64,000 nt of DNA, taken from contig CP041667.1 of the NCBI GenBank assembly GCA_007361935.1, positions 1,764,501 to 1,828,500 on the forward strand. The letters run 5' to 3'. Numbering within the stretch: position 1 is the stretch's first letter; each line of letters begins with the position of its first letter. Shown piece by piece: positions 7,431-15,413 of this stretch. Below the pieces are notes generated by a model. That model was not told the DNA's origin, ran no database searches, and saw only the letters and a list, made by a program, of their open reading frames with translations. A program made the position numbers and the translations under genes. The DNA comes from Lachnospiraceae bacterium KGMB03038. GTDB taxonomy: Bacteria > Bacillota > Clostridia > Lachnospirales > Lachnospiraceae.

Positions 7431-7901
7431 GATACGGTTCCCCATTTATGATCCGATATCCCCGGTACACCTGCTCCAGCAGTATCACCCGCATCAGCTG
7501 ATGAGGAAACGTCATTTTGGAAAAACTTAAGGATTCGTCCGCCCGCTTAAGAACTTCCTTCCCCAAGCCAATTGACCCGCCGATCACAAAAGCAATATGG
7601 CTTTTCCCTGGATTCCCAAATCTTCCATCTTGGCCGCCAGTTCTTCTGAAGAAAGCATCTTTCCCTGGATCTCCAGAGCGATCACATACATATCATCCTT
7701 GATATGCTTTAAGATCCGTTCCCCTTCCTTTTCCCGGATCTGCTCTTCTGCCGTCTGGCTGGCCTGATCCGGCGTCTTCTCGTCTGACACTTCGATGATC
7801 TCTAACTTACAGTATCTTCCCAGCCGTTTGCTGTACTCGCTGACGGCTTCCTTCAAATATTTTTCTTTCAGCTTACCTACTGCGATCAGCGTAATCTTCA
7901 C
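7423..7901 (-). pseudogene. rlmH: 23S rRNA pseudouridine-1915 N3-methyltransferase RlmH, one-base frameshift
   Basis: RlmH methylates pseudouridine 1915 of 23S rRNA in the assembled ribosome and is a small SPOUT enzyme (about 159 aa). The first frame begins MKITLIAVGKLKEKYLKEAV and runs to LGIQGKA; the next frame continues SHIAFVIGGSIGLGKEVLKR and ends RGYRIINGEPYHK. The shared point is the A run at 7602-7605, which has four As where five keep the frame. Both halves are otherwise fully conserved, including the SPOUT glycine motif GGSIGLG. The 3' end is the boundary of the accessory region: a second copy of its last codons lies at about 3475. Loss of RlmH is tolerated in bacteria, so this may be real, but an indel error is as likely. 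Confidence 0.9.
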
Positions 7902-7920
7902 GTCTTTTTCCTTTCTGACA

Positions 7921-9996
7921 TTATCTATTATTTCCTTCTATTCCATATACATACAGCTCATGCAAGGCTCTGGTGGCGCAGATATACTGGGCCTGTTTCC
8001 ACAGCGGATTCCTCTTATCCCAGCACAAGGCGAATACTTGATCGAATTCCAGTCCTTTTGCCAGATAGAATGTAGTCACTGTAAGACCTTTTTGGAACAC
8101 AGAGCTGTCCCGGTCCACATAGGAGACCTGGATCCCCTCTTGTTTCAACAGGCGGTACAGATCATAGGCTTCTTCCTGCGTCAGCGTCAGCACCGCCGCC
8201 GTTTCATATCGTTTTTTGTCCCCATCCCTTTCCTTATCTTCCGCAAGGGAAAACCGTTCCCGGATTGCTTTTAAGAGTGCGTCTTCTGAGGAAAACCGCT
8301 GCTCTTCTACCGCTTTCCCATGCCGTTCCAGAAGATCCAGATTTTCTTCTTTGCTGATCTTCTGTGCATATCTTGCGATCTCCACAGTATTGCGGTAGCT
8401 TTTCAAAAGCTCGATCTTACGCATCTTCTTTCCAAAGATTCCCTGCAGGAAGGCGGTTGCGTCACAGGGCGTGTCGTCCAGAGTCTGGGCCTTGTCTCCT
8501 AAGATCGTCATCCGGCAGGAAAACAGGTTCTGGATGATCACATACTGCAGATAAGAATAGTCCTGCATTTCATCGATCACCAAATGTTTGATCCGTTTAT
8601 GAGAAGCCTTCCGCTTCAGACGGTATTTCAGGTACAGCATGGGATAAACGTCTTCATAAGGAAGCTGCCGCTTCTCCAAAGGAAGGTCTGGAAGCTGCGG
8701 AAAACCCGTTTCTTCCAAAAGCCAATTATAGATTTCATATAAATCCGCAGAGACGTAGAGACTGCTGAATTTCTTCTCCAGGTATTCCCATTCTTCCTCC
8801 GAAAGATCACGCTGATGCAGAGTCTCATAGGCATCCGCGAAATGTTCCATCACTGCCAAGGCCCGTTCCAAAAGCGGCGTCTCCTGAAACCTGGAATAAA
8901 ACATCCGGATCAGTTCTTCCTCGGTCAATTTCATCCCTTTAAACGTAATCTCATGGAAATCCATCAACTGATCTTCTAAAACCGCCAGGAAACCTTCCAT
9001 TTCTCCCACAAATGCGGCAGACTGTTTATGGTCAAACCGTTCCTTATCTTCTAAATTCGGATACTTCATCCGCCGCTCCAGATAGTCATATTTATCTTGA
9101 CAATCGGCGGCCACATCTTGCAATTCATGGTAAGCAAACAAATCGAAACTCATTTCCTGGATTCTTTCTTCTCCCAGTTCGGGAAGAATATGGGAAATAT
9201 AGTCCGCAAACACTCCATTTGGCGAAAGGATCAGAACGTTGGAGGAAGCCAGATTCTTCCGGTCGTGATAAAGAAGATAGGCGATCCGGTGAAGCGCGAT
9301 AGACGTCTTTCCGCTTCCGGCGGCTCCCTGGATCACCAGGATCTCATCTTTTGTATTTCGGATGATCTGGTTCTGTTCCTTTTGGATGGTACGTACAATA
9401 TTTTTCAGCTGAACGTCCCCGTTATTTCCAAGTTCCTGCTTTAAGATCTCATCATCGATCTTGGTATCGCTTTCAAATCCGTAGAGCATCTCACCGTTTC
9501 GGATTTTGTACTGCCATTTCGCGCAAATTTCACCTCTTACGGTTCCCGCCGGGGCTTCATAGGACACAAGTCCCTTATCATAGTCGTAAAACAGACTGCT
9601 GACAGGCGCTCTCCAGTCATAGATCAGAGGAGGTTCGCCATTTCCTTCATCAAAGTTTCCAATCCCGATATAAAGCGGTTCGATTTCATCCTCTCCCTCA
9701 AACCGGAAATCCACCCGTCCAAAAAAGGGAGACTCTAACATTTTCTGATACCGGCGCCGCTTTTGAATGATTTCCTGATTGGCGTTTACCTGATGCAGCA
9801 GTGCCTGCTGATTGTCATAATCCTCATATCCATACTGGTCCATTTCCGCGTAATTTTCCCAGTAATACTCATGCATGGAAGCAATCTCTTCTTTTCCTTT
9901 CCGCAGGGAACGCTCTACCTGCGCAAGACAGTGTTTCAACTTTTCTGTCACAAACTCCAAAAACCATGTCCCGTTGAAAAATCTGTCATTTTTCAT
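7921..9996 (-). CDS. helD: UvrD/Rep-type ATPase, RNA polymerase recycling factor HelD
   Basis: About 691 residues. An N-terminal helical arm (ALLHQVNANQEIIQKRRRYQ) is followed by a beta-rich segment (RVDFRFEG ... YIGIGNF), then the Walker A motif QGAAGSGKTSIALHRIAYLL near residue 230, a Walker B/DEMQDYSYLQ motif near 495 and helicase-like motifs TFYLAKGLEFDQVF and CATRALHELYVYG near the end. This layout is that of HelD, which removes stalled RNA polymerase from DNA using ATP. The ATG at 9996 overlaps the preceding stop as ATGA; an in-frame GTG at 10011 is an alternative. It is the last gene of an apparent operon with the ZIP transporter and the alkylation-repair gene. Confidence 0.8.
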   Translation of the reverse strand: MKNDRFFNGTWFLEFVTEKLKHCLAQVERSLRKGKEEIASMHEYYWENYAEMDQYGYEDYDNQQALLHQVNANQEIIQKRRRYQKMLESPFFGRVDFRFEGEDEIEPLYIGIGNFDEGNGEPPLIYDWRAPVSSLFYDYDKGLVSYEAPAGTVRGEICAKWQYKIRNGEMLYGFESDTKIDDEILKQELGNNGDVQLKNIVRTIQKEQNQIIRNTKDEILVIQGAAGSGKTSIALHRIAYLLYHDRKNLASSNVLILSPNGVFADYISHILPELGEERIQEMSFDLFAYHELQDVAADCQDKYDYLERRMKYPNLEDKERFDHKQSAAFVGEMEGFLAVLEDQLMDFHEITFKGMKLTEEELIRMFYSRFQETPLLERALAVMEHFADAYETLHQRDLSEEEWEYLEKKFSSLYVSADLYEIYNWLLEETGFPQLPDLPLEKRQLPYEDVYPMLYLKYRLKRKASHKRIKHLVIDEMQDYSYLQYVIIQNLFSCRMTILGDKAQTLDDTPCDATAFLQGIFGKKMRKIELLKSYRNTVEIARYAQKISKEENLDLLERHGKAVEEQRFSSEDALLKAIRERFSLAEDKERDGDKKRYETAAVLTLTQEEAYDLYRLLKQEGIQVSYVDRDSSVFQKGLTVTTFYLAKGLEFDQVFALCWDKRNPLWKQAQYICATRALHELYVYGIEGNNR

Positions 9997-10715
9997 AGCT
10001 GTTTCAGCCACTCCTTTTCTTCCTTACTGACCCGGTAAGAGTCCCGGATTTTCTGAATCGCTTTCTGGCGCGTCTTTGGGTCAAGCTGCCCCGCAGCCAG
10101 AAGCGGTCTTGTTTTCTCTGGGAACTTCACAAAGCAGACAGATATTGCCCACGCCGCGGCCATTTTCACATAATAACCTTCGTGCTCCACCTGGACGAGT
10201 ATATCCAAAATTCGGTCGATGAATTGCTCTGTCACAAAAAAGTCCAAAAGACATACCAACGCAAAGCGGATCTCATATTCTCTGGTGCTCTTCAAATAGT
10301 TATTTAAATAGGAGAACCAGAAATCCCGGTCTTTTCCCATAAACTTATACGTAGCGCAGCTAACGTCGCAGACCGCCCAGTTCTCGATGCGGGGAACAAA
10401 ACTGTCCAAAAGCTGAGTTCTTTCGTCCTGATTACATTTCAGATAGCCAATGATCACACCCCACAGCACCAATTCTTCATAGTAGAGCGGCCCCGCTTCC
10501 TGAAGCGCCTGGATATATTGGCGCCCGCTGTTTTTCGCGATTTCTTTGCCAAGGGAGCGTAAGAAAGGTACTCTGCAGCCTAAGATTGGCGCCATGTCCT
10601 GGCCTGGCACCAAAGATTGATGAAATTCCTGATATTTCTGATCTGCTCCCTCAAGCAGTCTTTTTCGGATTTGTCCAAATAATCCAGTGTTGGATGATTC
10701 TGTATGAAATTCCAT
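9993..10715 (-). CDS. AlkD-like DNA alkylation repair protein
   Basis: A 240-residue all-helical protein with the HEAT-repeat layout of the AlkC/AlkD glycosylase family. Typical segments are GCRVPFLRSLGKEIAK near residue 50, EELVLWGVIIGYLK, VPRIENWAVCDVSCATYKF (the family's NWxxCD motif) and YVKMAAAWAISVCFVKFPE. AlkD enzymes remove bulky alkylated bases. The start at 10715 has AAAGGAGG four bases upstream. It lies 10 bases after the ZIP gene, and its stop overlaps the helD start by four bases, so the three are probably co-transcribed. Many clostridial paralogues have not been tested, so the substrate is uncertain. Confidence 0.8.
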   Translation of the reverse strand: MEFHTESSNTGLFGQIRKRLLEGADQKYQEFHQSLVPGQDMAPILGCRVPFLRSLGKEIAKNSGRQYIQALQEAGPLYYEELVLWGVIIGYLKCNQDERTQLLDSFVPRIENWAVCDVSCATYKFMGKDRDFWFSYLNNYLKSTREYEIRFALVCLLDFFVTEQFIDRILDILVQVEHEGYYVKMAAAWAISVCFVKFPEKTRPLLAAGQLDPKTRQKAIQKIRDSYRVSKEEKEWLKQL

Positions 10716-10725
10716 ATTTCCTCCT

Positions 10726-11502
10726 TTATCCCAGTACCACATCCAGGATCATCATAATGGCGAAGCCGATCGCAAAGCCGATGGTTCCAATATTGCTGTG
10801 GGATCCCTGGGCCGATTCAGGCACCAGTTCTTCCACTACCACGTAGATCATGGCTCCCGCGGCAAAGGCCAGCAGATAAGGAAGGACCGGCGTCACATAG
10901 GAAGCCAGAAGCAAGGTGATTCCTCCCGCGATAGGCTCTACAACACCAGATAAGGCGCCGTAAAAGAAGGCTTTCCCTCTGCTGCTTCCCTCCGCCCGGA
11001 CAGGCAGCGCAACGATGAACCCCTCCGGCAGATTCTGAAGCGCAATTCCAAGAGACAGAGCAAAAGCTCCGGCAAGCGTCACATTGGAACTGTCTGACGC
11101 AAGCCCGGCAAATACCGCTCCGCTGGAGACACCTTCCGGAATGTTATGCATCACCACAGCCAATACCAGCATGGTAGAACGTTTCAGCGCACATTTAGGT
11201 CCCTCCGCCTCGTCACAGCCAATATGGAGATGTGGGATGATCTTATCCAGCAGAAGAAGAAAACCGATTCCCAGGAAAAAGCCGGCGACCGGAGGTATAA
11301 AGGCAAGCTTCCCCATCCCTTCCGACATCTCCATGGAAGGGATCAAGAGAGACCAGACGGAAGCCGCCACCATGACGCCTGCCGCGAATCCAAGAAGGGC
11401 CTTCTGGATCAAAGGTTTTAATTCGCCCTTAATAAAAAACACACAAGCGGCACCCAATGAAGTGCCAATAAAAGGAGTGATCAGCCCCCAAAAAACAGTC
11501 AT
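10726..11502 (-). CDS. ZIP-family metal transporter
   Basis: A 258-residue membrane protein with about eight hydrophobic segments. The ZIP signatures HNIPEGVSSG in segment IV and LGIALQNLPEGF in segment V hold the His/Glu metal-binding residues, and a histidine-containing loop (HLHIGCDEAEG) lies between segments III and IV. These proteins import zinc or other divalent metals; a bacterial ZupT/GufA-like role is likely. It is the first gene of the ZIP-AlkD-HelD run. GGAGG lies seven bases before the ATG. Metal specificity cannot be read from the sequence. Confidence 0.85.
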   Translation of the reverse strand: MTVFWGLITPFIGTSLGAACVFFIKGELKPLIQKALLGFAAGVMVAASVWSLLIPSMEMSEGMGKLAFIPPVAGFFLGIGFLLLLDKIIPHLHIGCDEAEGPKCALKRSTMLVLAVVMHNIPEGVSSGAVFAGLASDSSNVTLAGAFALSLGIALQNLPEGFIVALPVRAEGSSRGKAFFYGALSGVVEPIAGGITLLLASYVTPVLPYLLAFAAGAMIYVVVEELVPESAQGSHSNIGTIGFAIGFAIMMILDVVLG

Positions 11503-11540
11503 ATAAAAACCTCCGTAAAATCAACATTTCTATCATCATA

Positions 11541-11640
11541 TCACAAAAACCCATTTGGGGACAGGGTAAAATGCATTTGGGTACACCCCGAAACGCAATT
11601 TGGGACGTAGCATTTTTAAAAAATGCTACGTCCCAAATTA
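11541..11640. repeat. Dispersed composite repeat with palindrome, copy 1
   Basis: A tract with ACAGGGTAAAATGCATTTGG, GTACACCCC and then a long palindrome at 11598-11639 (GGGACGTAGCATTTTT and its complement). The same components in the same relative order occur at 35759-35862 (opposite strand) and, in shortened form, at 37025-37130. The palindrome can act as a terminator for the NfnB-like gene that ends at 11650. Confidence 0.6.
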
Positions 11641-11649
11641 ACGTAAAAT

Positions 11650-13038
11650 TTATTTTCCTGCCAGCGCTTCGTGGATTCCCTTTGCGCCTGCTTTTCCTGC
11701 GCCCATGGCCAGGATTACTGTGGCCGCGCCGGTTACGGCGTCTCCGCCGGCGAATACATATGCCTTGGAGGTCTGTCCGTTTTCTTCATCTGCCACGATA
11801 CATTTCTTCCGGTTGGTATCCAGTCCTTTGGTGGTGGATGCGATCAATGGGTTTGGTGATGTTCCAAGCGCCATGATCACGGTATCCAGCTCGATGTCGT
11901 ACTCTGATCCTGGAATTTCCACCGGACGGCGGCGGCCGGAAGCGTCTGGCTCTCCCAGTTCCATTTTGATCACTTTCATGCCGCTGACCCATCCATTTTC
12001 ATCTACATGGATCTCTTTTGGATTGGTCAGGAGGTCGAAGATCACGCCTTCTTCTTTTGCGTGATGGACCTCCTCTACTCTGGCCGGAAGTTCTGCCTCG
12101 CTTCTGCGATATACCACATGTACTTCCGCTCCCAGACGAAGGGCTGTCCTGGCCGCATCCATCGCGACGTTTCCGCCGCCTACTACGGCTACTTTCTTTC
12201 CTGCCGCGATCGGGGTGTCGTAGGAATCGTCAAAGGCTTTCATCAGATTGCTTCTGGTCAGATATTCATTGGCGGAGAACACGCCGTTGGCTGTTTCCCC
12301 AGGTATTCCCATAAACATGGGAAGTCCTGCCCCGGAACCGATGAACACTGCTTCAAATCCCTCTTCTTCCATAAGCTGATCGATGGTCGTGGACTTGCCG
12401 ATCACCACGTTGGTCTCGAATTTCACGCCCAGTTCTTTTACTTTCTCAATCTCTTTTTTCACAACTTTCTCTTTAGGCAGACGGAACTCCGGGATTCCAT
12501 AGACCAGTACGCCGCCCAGTTCATGAAGGGCTTCAAATACCGTTACCTCATACCCAAGTTTAGCCAGATCACCCGCGCAGGTAAGGCCGGAAGGACCGGA
12601 ACCGATGATGGCCACCTTATGCCCATTGGTCTCCTCGGCTTTCTCCGGCTTGATGTCATGCTCCAGCGCGTAATCCGCCACGAACCGTTCCAGTTTACCA
12701 ATGGAAACCGGTTCACCTTTGATCCCCCGGATACATTTACATTCGCACTGGGACTCCTGCGGGCAGACGCGTCCGCAGATCGCCGGCAGCGCGGAGGACT
12801 CTCCGATCACTTTGTAAGCTCCTTCAATATCCCCTTCTTTTACTTTCGAAATAAATCCCGGGATATTGATGGATACCGGACAGCCCTGGATACATTTGGC
12901 GTTCTTGCAGTTCAGGCAGCGGGAAGCCTCTTCCATAGCCTCTTCCTGATTATATCCGTAACATACTTCTTCAAAATTTGTCGCTCTTTCCTTCGCTTCC
13001 TGTTCTCTGACAGGGACTCTCTTCAATACATCCGCCAT
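11650..13038 (-). CDS. NfnB/GltA-like FAD/4Fe-4S oxidoreductase (annotated as NADPH-dependent glutamate synthase, GltA family)
   Basis: A 462-residue flavoprotein of the glutamate-synthase small-chain family. N-terminal cysteines CLNCKNAKCIQGCPV and CGRVCPQESQCECKC bind two 4Fe-4S clusters. A first Rossmann fold (IIGSGPSGLTCAGDLAKLGYEVTVFE) binds FAD and a second (VAVVGGGNVAMDAARTALRLGA) binds NAD(P)H. Its start overlaps the stop of the NfnA-like gene by one base, so the two form a complex. In clostridia such pairs are NfnAB, which couples NADH, NADPH and ferredoxin by electron bifurcation. Without a glutamate synthase large chain nearby, a transhydrogenase or SudAB role is more likely than glutamate synthesis. 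The stop is followed at once by the palindrome at 11598-11639. Confidence 0.85.
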   Translation of the reverse strand: MADVLKRVPVREQEAKERATNFEEVCYGYNQEEAMEEASRCLNCKNAKCIQGCPVSINIPGFISKVKEGDIEGAYKVIGESSALPAICGRVCPQESQCECKCIRGIKGEPVSIGKLERFVADYALEHDIKPEKAEETNGHKVAIIGSGPSGLTCAGDLAKLGYEVTVFEALHELGGVLVYGIPEFRLPKEKVVKKEIEKVKELGVKFETNVVIGKSTTIDQLMEEEGFEAVFIGSGAGLPMFMGIPGETANGVFSANEYLTRSNLMKAFDDSYDTPIAAGKKVAVVGGGNVAMDAARTALRLGAEVHVVYRRSEAELPARVEEVHHAKEEGVIFDLLTNPKEIHVDENGWVSGMKVIKMELGEPDASGRRRPVEIPGSEYDIELDTVIMALGTSPNPLIASTTKGLDTNRKKCIVADEENGQTSKAYVFAGGDAVTGAATVILAMGAGKAGAKGIHEALAGK

Positions 13039-13925
13039 TACTCGTCACCTCCGCAGTGGCCACATCCGCCATGATGGGTGTCGCCTTCTTGTAATTTCAG
13101 CATTGCACGTCCTTCCTCTGTCTTGTACATCTGCTGTCTCTTCATTGCCTCGTCGAAGTTGACAAGGTGGCCGTCGAATTCTGGTCCGTCTACACAGGCA
13201 AACTTGATCTCATCGCCTACGTGAAGACGACAGGCTCCGCACATCCCCGTACCGTCTACCATGATCGGGTTCATGCTGACAATAGTCGGAATCTCCAGCT
13301 TCTTCGTCAAAAGACAAGTAAACTTCATCATGATCATAGGTCCGATGGCAACGCACAGATCGTAGTGATTTCCTTCTTCCACCAGCTTCTCGATCTTGGT
13401 TGTGACCATTCCCGAATGTCCATATGTACCATCATCTGTACAGGGATAGTAATTCCCCGCCACAGCGCGCATCTCTTCCTCCAGGATCAGGAGGTCCTTC
13501 GTCTTGGAACCGACGATCACATCTACATCGATGCCGTGCTCTTTCATCCATTTTACCTGCGGATAGACCGGAGCGGCTCCAACGCCTCCGCCTACAAACA
13601 AAATTTTCTTATTCTTCAGACTTTCCAAGTCTTCATTCACAAATTCAGACGGACATCCCAGCGGCCCAGTAAAATCCCGGAAAGAATCTCCTTCTTTCAG
13701 TTCAGCCATTTTAGTCGTTGAAGCGCCGACGGTTTGAAAAACAATGGTAATGGTCCCGGCTTCCCTGTCATAATCACAGATCGTCAGCGGAATCCGCTCG
13801 CCTTTTTCGTCCATCTTAACGATCACGAATTGTCCCGGCTGACAGTGTCTGGCTACACGGGGAGCTTCCACGTCCATAAGATAAATCATATCGGCCAGCT
13901 TCTTGGCCTTCAATATCTTGTACAT
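13038..13925 (-). CDS. NfnA/SudB-like ferredoxin-NADP reductase subunit
   Basis: A 295-residue protein with the ferredoxin-NADP reductase fold: a flavin-binding beta barrel (RIPLTICDYDREAG), an NAD-binding part (KILFVGGGVGAAPVYPQ) and a 2Fe-2S site with DGTGMCGACRLHV and FACVDGPEFDGH. The C-terminus is glycine-histidine-cysteine rich (HHGGCGHCGG), an odd metal-binding-like tail. The start at 13925 has TAGGAGG seven bases upstream. It is the first gene of the two-gene operon with the NfnB-like gene. In the known complex this subunit holds FAD and the 2Fe-2S centre and uses NADH. Confidence 0.85.
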   Translation of the reverse strand: MYKILKAKKLADMIYLMDVEAPRVARHCQPGQFVIVKMDEKGERIPLTICDYDREAGTITIVFQTVGASTTKMAELKEGDSFRDFTGPLGCPSEFVNEDLESLKNKKILFVGGGVGAAPVYPQVKWMKEHGIDVDVIVGSKTKDLLILEEEMRAVAGNYYPCTDDGTYGHSGMVTTKIEKLVEEGNHYDLCVAIGPMIMMKFTCLLTKKLEIPTIVSMNPIMVDGTGMCGACRLHVGDEIKFACVDGPEFDGHLVNFDEAMKRQQMYKTEEGRAMLKLQEGDTHHGGCGHCGGDE

Positions 13926-13957
13926 CTTGTTTCCTCCTAACATGTGATACTTATTTT

Positions 13958-13986
13958 ATGATAATGTATCTGGGTAAAAATATCAA
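13958..13986 (-). promoter_or_regulatory. Promoter of the NfnAB-like operon
   Basis: On the minus strand TTGATA (13981-13986) and TATCAT (13958-13963) are 17 bases apart, 33 bases upstream of the start codon. Confidence 0.55.
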
Positions 13987-14055
13987 GGGACAACTCAGGA
14001 ATTGAAAGGACAACTTGCCCGCATCCATGACCTTTTCCCCCATAACCGCGCAGCA

Positions 14056-14088
14056 GCAAAAAAGCGAGTGTCACACACCCGCTTTTGC
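14056..14088 (-). terminator. Terminator of the alcohol dehydrogenase gene
   Basis: Just after the stop at 14099 the minus strand reads GCAAAAGCGGGTGTGTGACA then CTCGCTTTTTTGC: a GC-rich stem followed by a T run. Confidence 0.75.
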
Positions 14089-14098
14089 TCTCCCGCCA

Positions 14099-15280
14099 TC
14101 AGAAATCCACTTCTGTCCCATAATAAACGCAGGTCAGAAGTTTTTCCATAGTTTCTGGGTCAATGGTTCTTGGATTAGAGCCGGTGCAGGCATCTCCTAC
14201 CGCCAGTTCTGCGATCCTGGCCACTTTCTCCTGGAATTCTTTCTCATCTATGCCAAATTCTTTCAGGCTTTTTGGAATATTTAATTTTACATTAAACGCA
14301 TCGATCTTCTCGCACAGACTATTGATCAAAGCTTTCTCAGAAATACCCTCCAGTCCCATCCTGCGCGCGATCTCCGCATACCGGGACGCGGCCTCTTTCT
14401 CTTTCGCGTTATATTTGATCACATAAGGAAGATAGATGGCATTGGCGCATCCGTGAGGAATGTGGCCGGTAGAAAAAGCAGCCCCCGTCTTGTGCGCCAT
14501 GGAGTGTACGATTCCGAGCAGCGCATTGGAAAATGCCATTCCTGCCAAACACTGCGCATAATGCATCTGCTCTCTGGCTTCCATATTGCAGTTATAAGAA
14601 GCGGGCAGATATTCCAGTACCATCTCAATGGCCTGCAAAGCCAGCGGATCGGTAAACGGCCCGTTCAAAGTAGAAACATACGCTTCAATAGCATGGGTCA
14701 GCGCATCCATTCCTGTATAAGCCACTTGTTTAACCGGAAGTCCTGCCACCAGGTCCGGGTCTACGATCGCCACATCCGGTGTAATATTAAAATCTGCAAG
14801 AGGATATTTTACTCCCGTCTTATAATCCGTAATGACTGAGAAAGCCGTTACTTCCGTCGCGGTTCCTGAGGTGGAAGGAATCGCCGCGAATCTTGCTTTC
14901 TGTCTCAGTTCCGGGAAGCTGAACGGTGTGATCAGATCTTCAAAGGTAATCTCCGGATACTCATAGAAGGCCCACATTGCCTTTGCCGCATCGATTGGCG
15001 AACCGCCGCCCATTGATACGATCCAGTCCGGCTCAAAGGCGCGCATAGCTTCCGCGCCCTTCATAACTGTATCTACAGAAGGGTCTGGCTCAACGCCTTC
15101 AAACACTTCCACTTCCATCCCGCCTTCTTTCAGGTAAGCTGCTGCTTTGTCCAGAAATCCCTGACGTTTCATAGAACCGCCACCGACTACCAGCATAGCC
15201 TTTCTGCCTTTCAGATTCTTCAACTCCTCCAGGCTTCCCTTTCCATGATAAATGTCCCTTGGTAATGTAAATCTGCTCAT
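14099..15280 (-). CDS. Iron-containing alcohol dehydrogenase
   Basis: A 393-residue group III alcohol dehydrogenase. The nucleotide-binding region has VSMGGGSPIDAAKAMWAF near residue 95. The metal site is carried by GMDALTHAIEAYVS (Asp and His) near 200 and by the helix MAFSNALLGIVHSMAHKTGA with HIPHGCANAIYLP near 270, supplying further His ligands. It reduces an aldehyde or oxidises an alcohol using NAD(P)H, probably for fermentative redox balance. AAAGGAG is present upstream of the ATG. The promoter overlaps a near-perfect Rex site (15310-15327), so expression should rise when NADH accumulates. A single-gene unit closed by a terminator. Confidence 0.9.
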   Translation of the reverse strand: MSRFTLPRDIYHGKGSLEELKNLKGRKAMLVVGGGSMKRQGFLDKAAAYLKEGGMEVEVFEGVEPDPSVDTVMKGAEAMRAFEPDWIVSMGGGSPIDAAKAMWAFYEYPEITFEDLITPFSFPELRQKARFAAIPSTSGTATEVTAFSVITDYKTGVKYPLADFNITPDVAIVDPDLVAGLPVKQVAYTGMDALTHAIEAYVSTLNGPFTDPLALQAIEMVLEYLPASYNCNMEAREQMHYAQCLAGMAFSNALLGIVHSMAHKTGAAFSTGHIPHGCANAIYLPYVIKYNAKEKEAASRYAEIARRMGLEGISEKALINSLCEKIDAFNVKLNIPKSLKEFGIDEKEFQEKVARIAELAVGDACTGSNPRTIDPETMEKLLTCVYYGTEVDF

Positions 15281-15309
15281 TGACTCCTGCTCCTTTCTTA
15301 CGTTTATGA

Positions 15310-15327
15310 TTGTTAATTATTTATCAA
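15310..15327. promoter_or_regulatory. Rex operator at the alcohol dehydrogenase promoter
   Basis: TTGTTAATTATTTATCAA matches the Rex consensus TTGTTAA-N4-TTAACAA at 13 of 14 specified positions. It lies immediately downstream of the -10 box, over the expected transcription start, where binding would block initiation. A rex gene is present at 28643-29284. Confidence 0.75.
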
Positions 15328-15329
15328 TA

Positions 15330-15335
15330 ATTATA
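15330..15335 (-). promoter_or_regulatory. -10 box of the alcohol dehydrogenase promoter
   Basis: A perfect TATAAT on the minus strand, 50 bases upstream of the start codon. I did not find a strong -35 box at the expected distance. Confidence 0.6.
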
Positions 15336-15347
15336 GTCCTGAATAAC

Positions 15348-15408
15348 AAAAAACGCAACCAGTGTAGTGAAAAAAATTGTACTTTTTGCCATACACTGAC
15401 TGCGTTTT
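15348..15408 (-). terminator. Terminator of the TPR/chitobiase-domain gene
   Basis: The minus strand forms a long imperfect stem, AAAACGCAGTCAGTGTATG against CTACACTGGTTGCGTTTTTT, with a 22-base loop region and a T run, starting just after the stop at 15414. Confidence 0.7.
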
Positions 15409-15413
15409 CTCTT

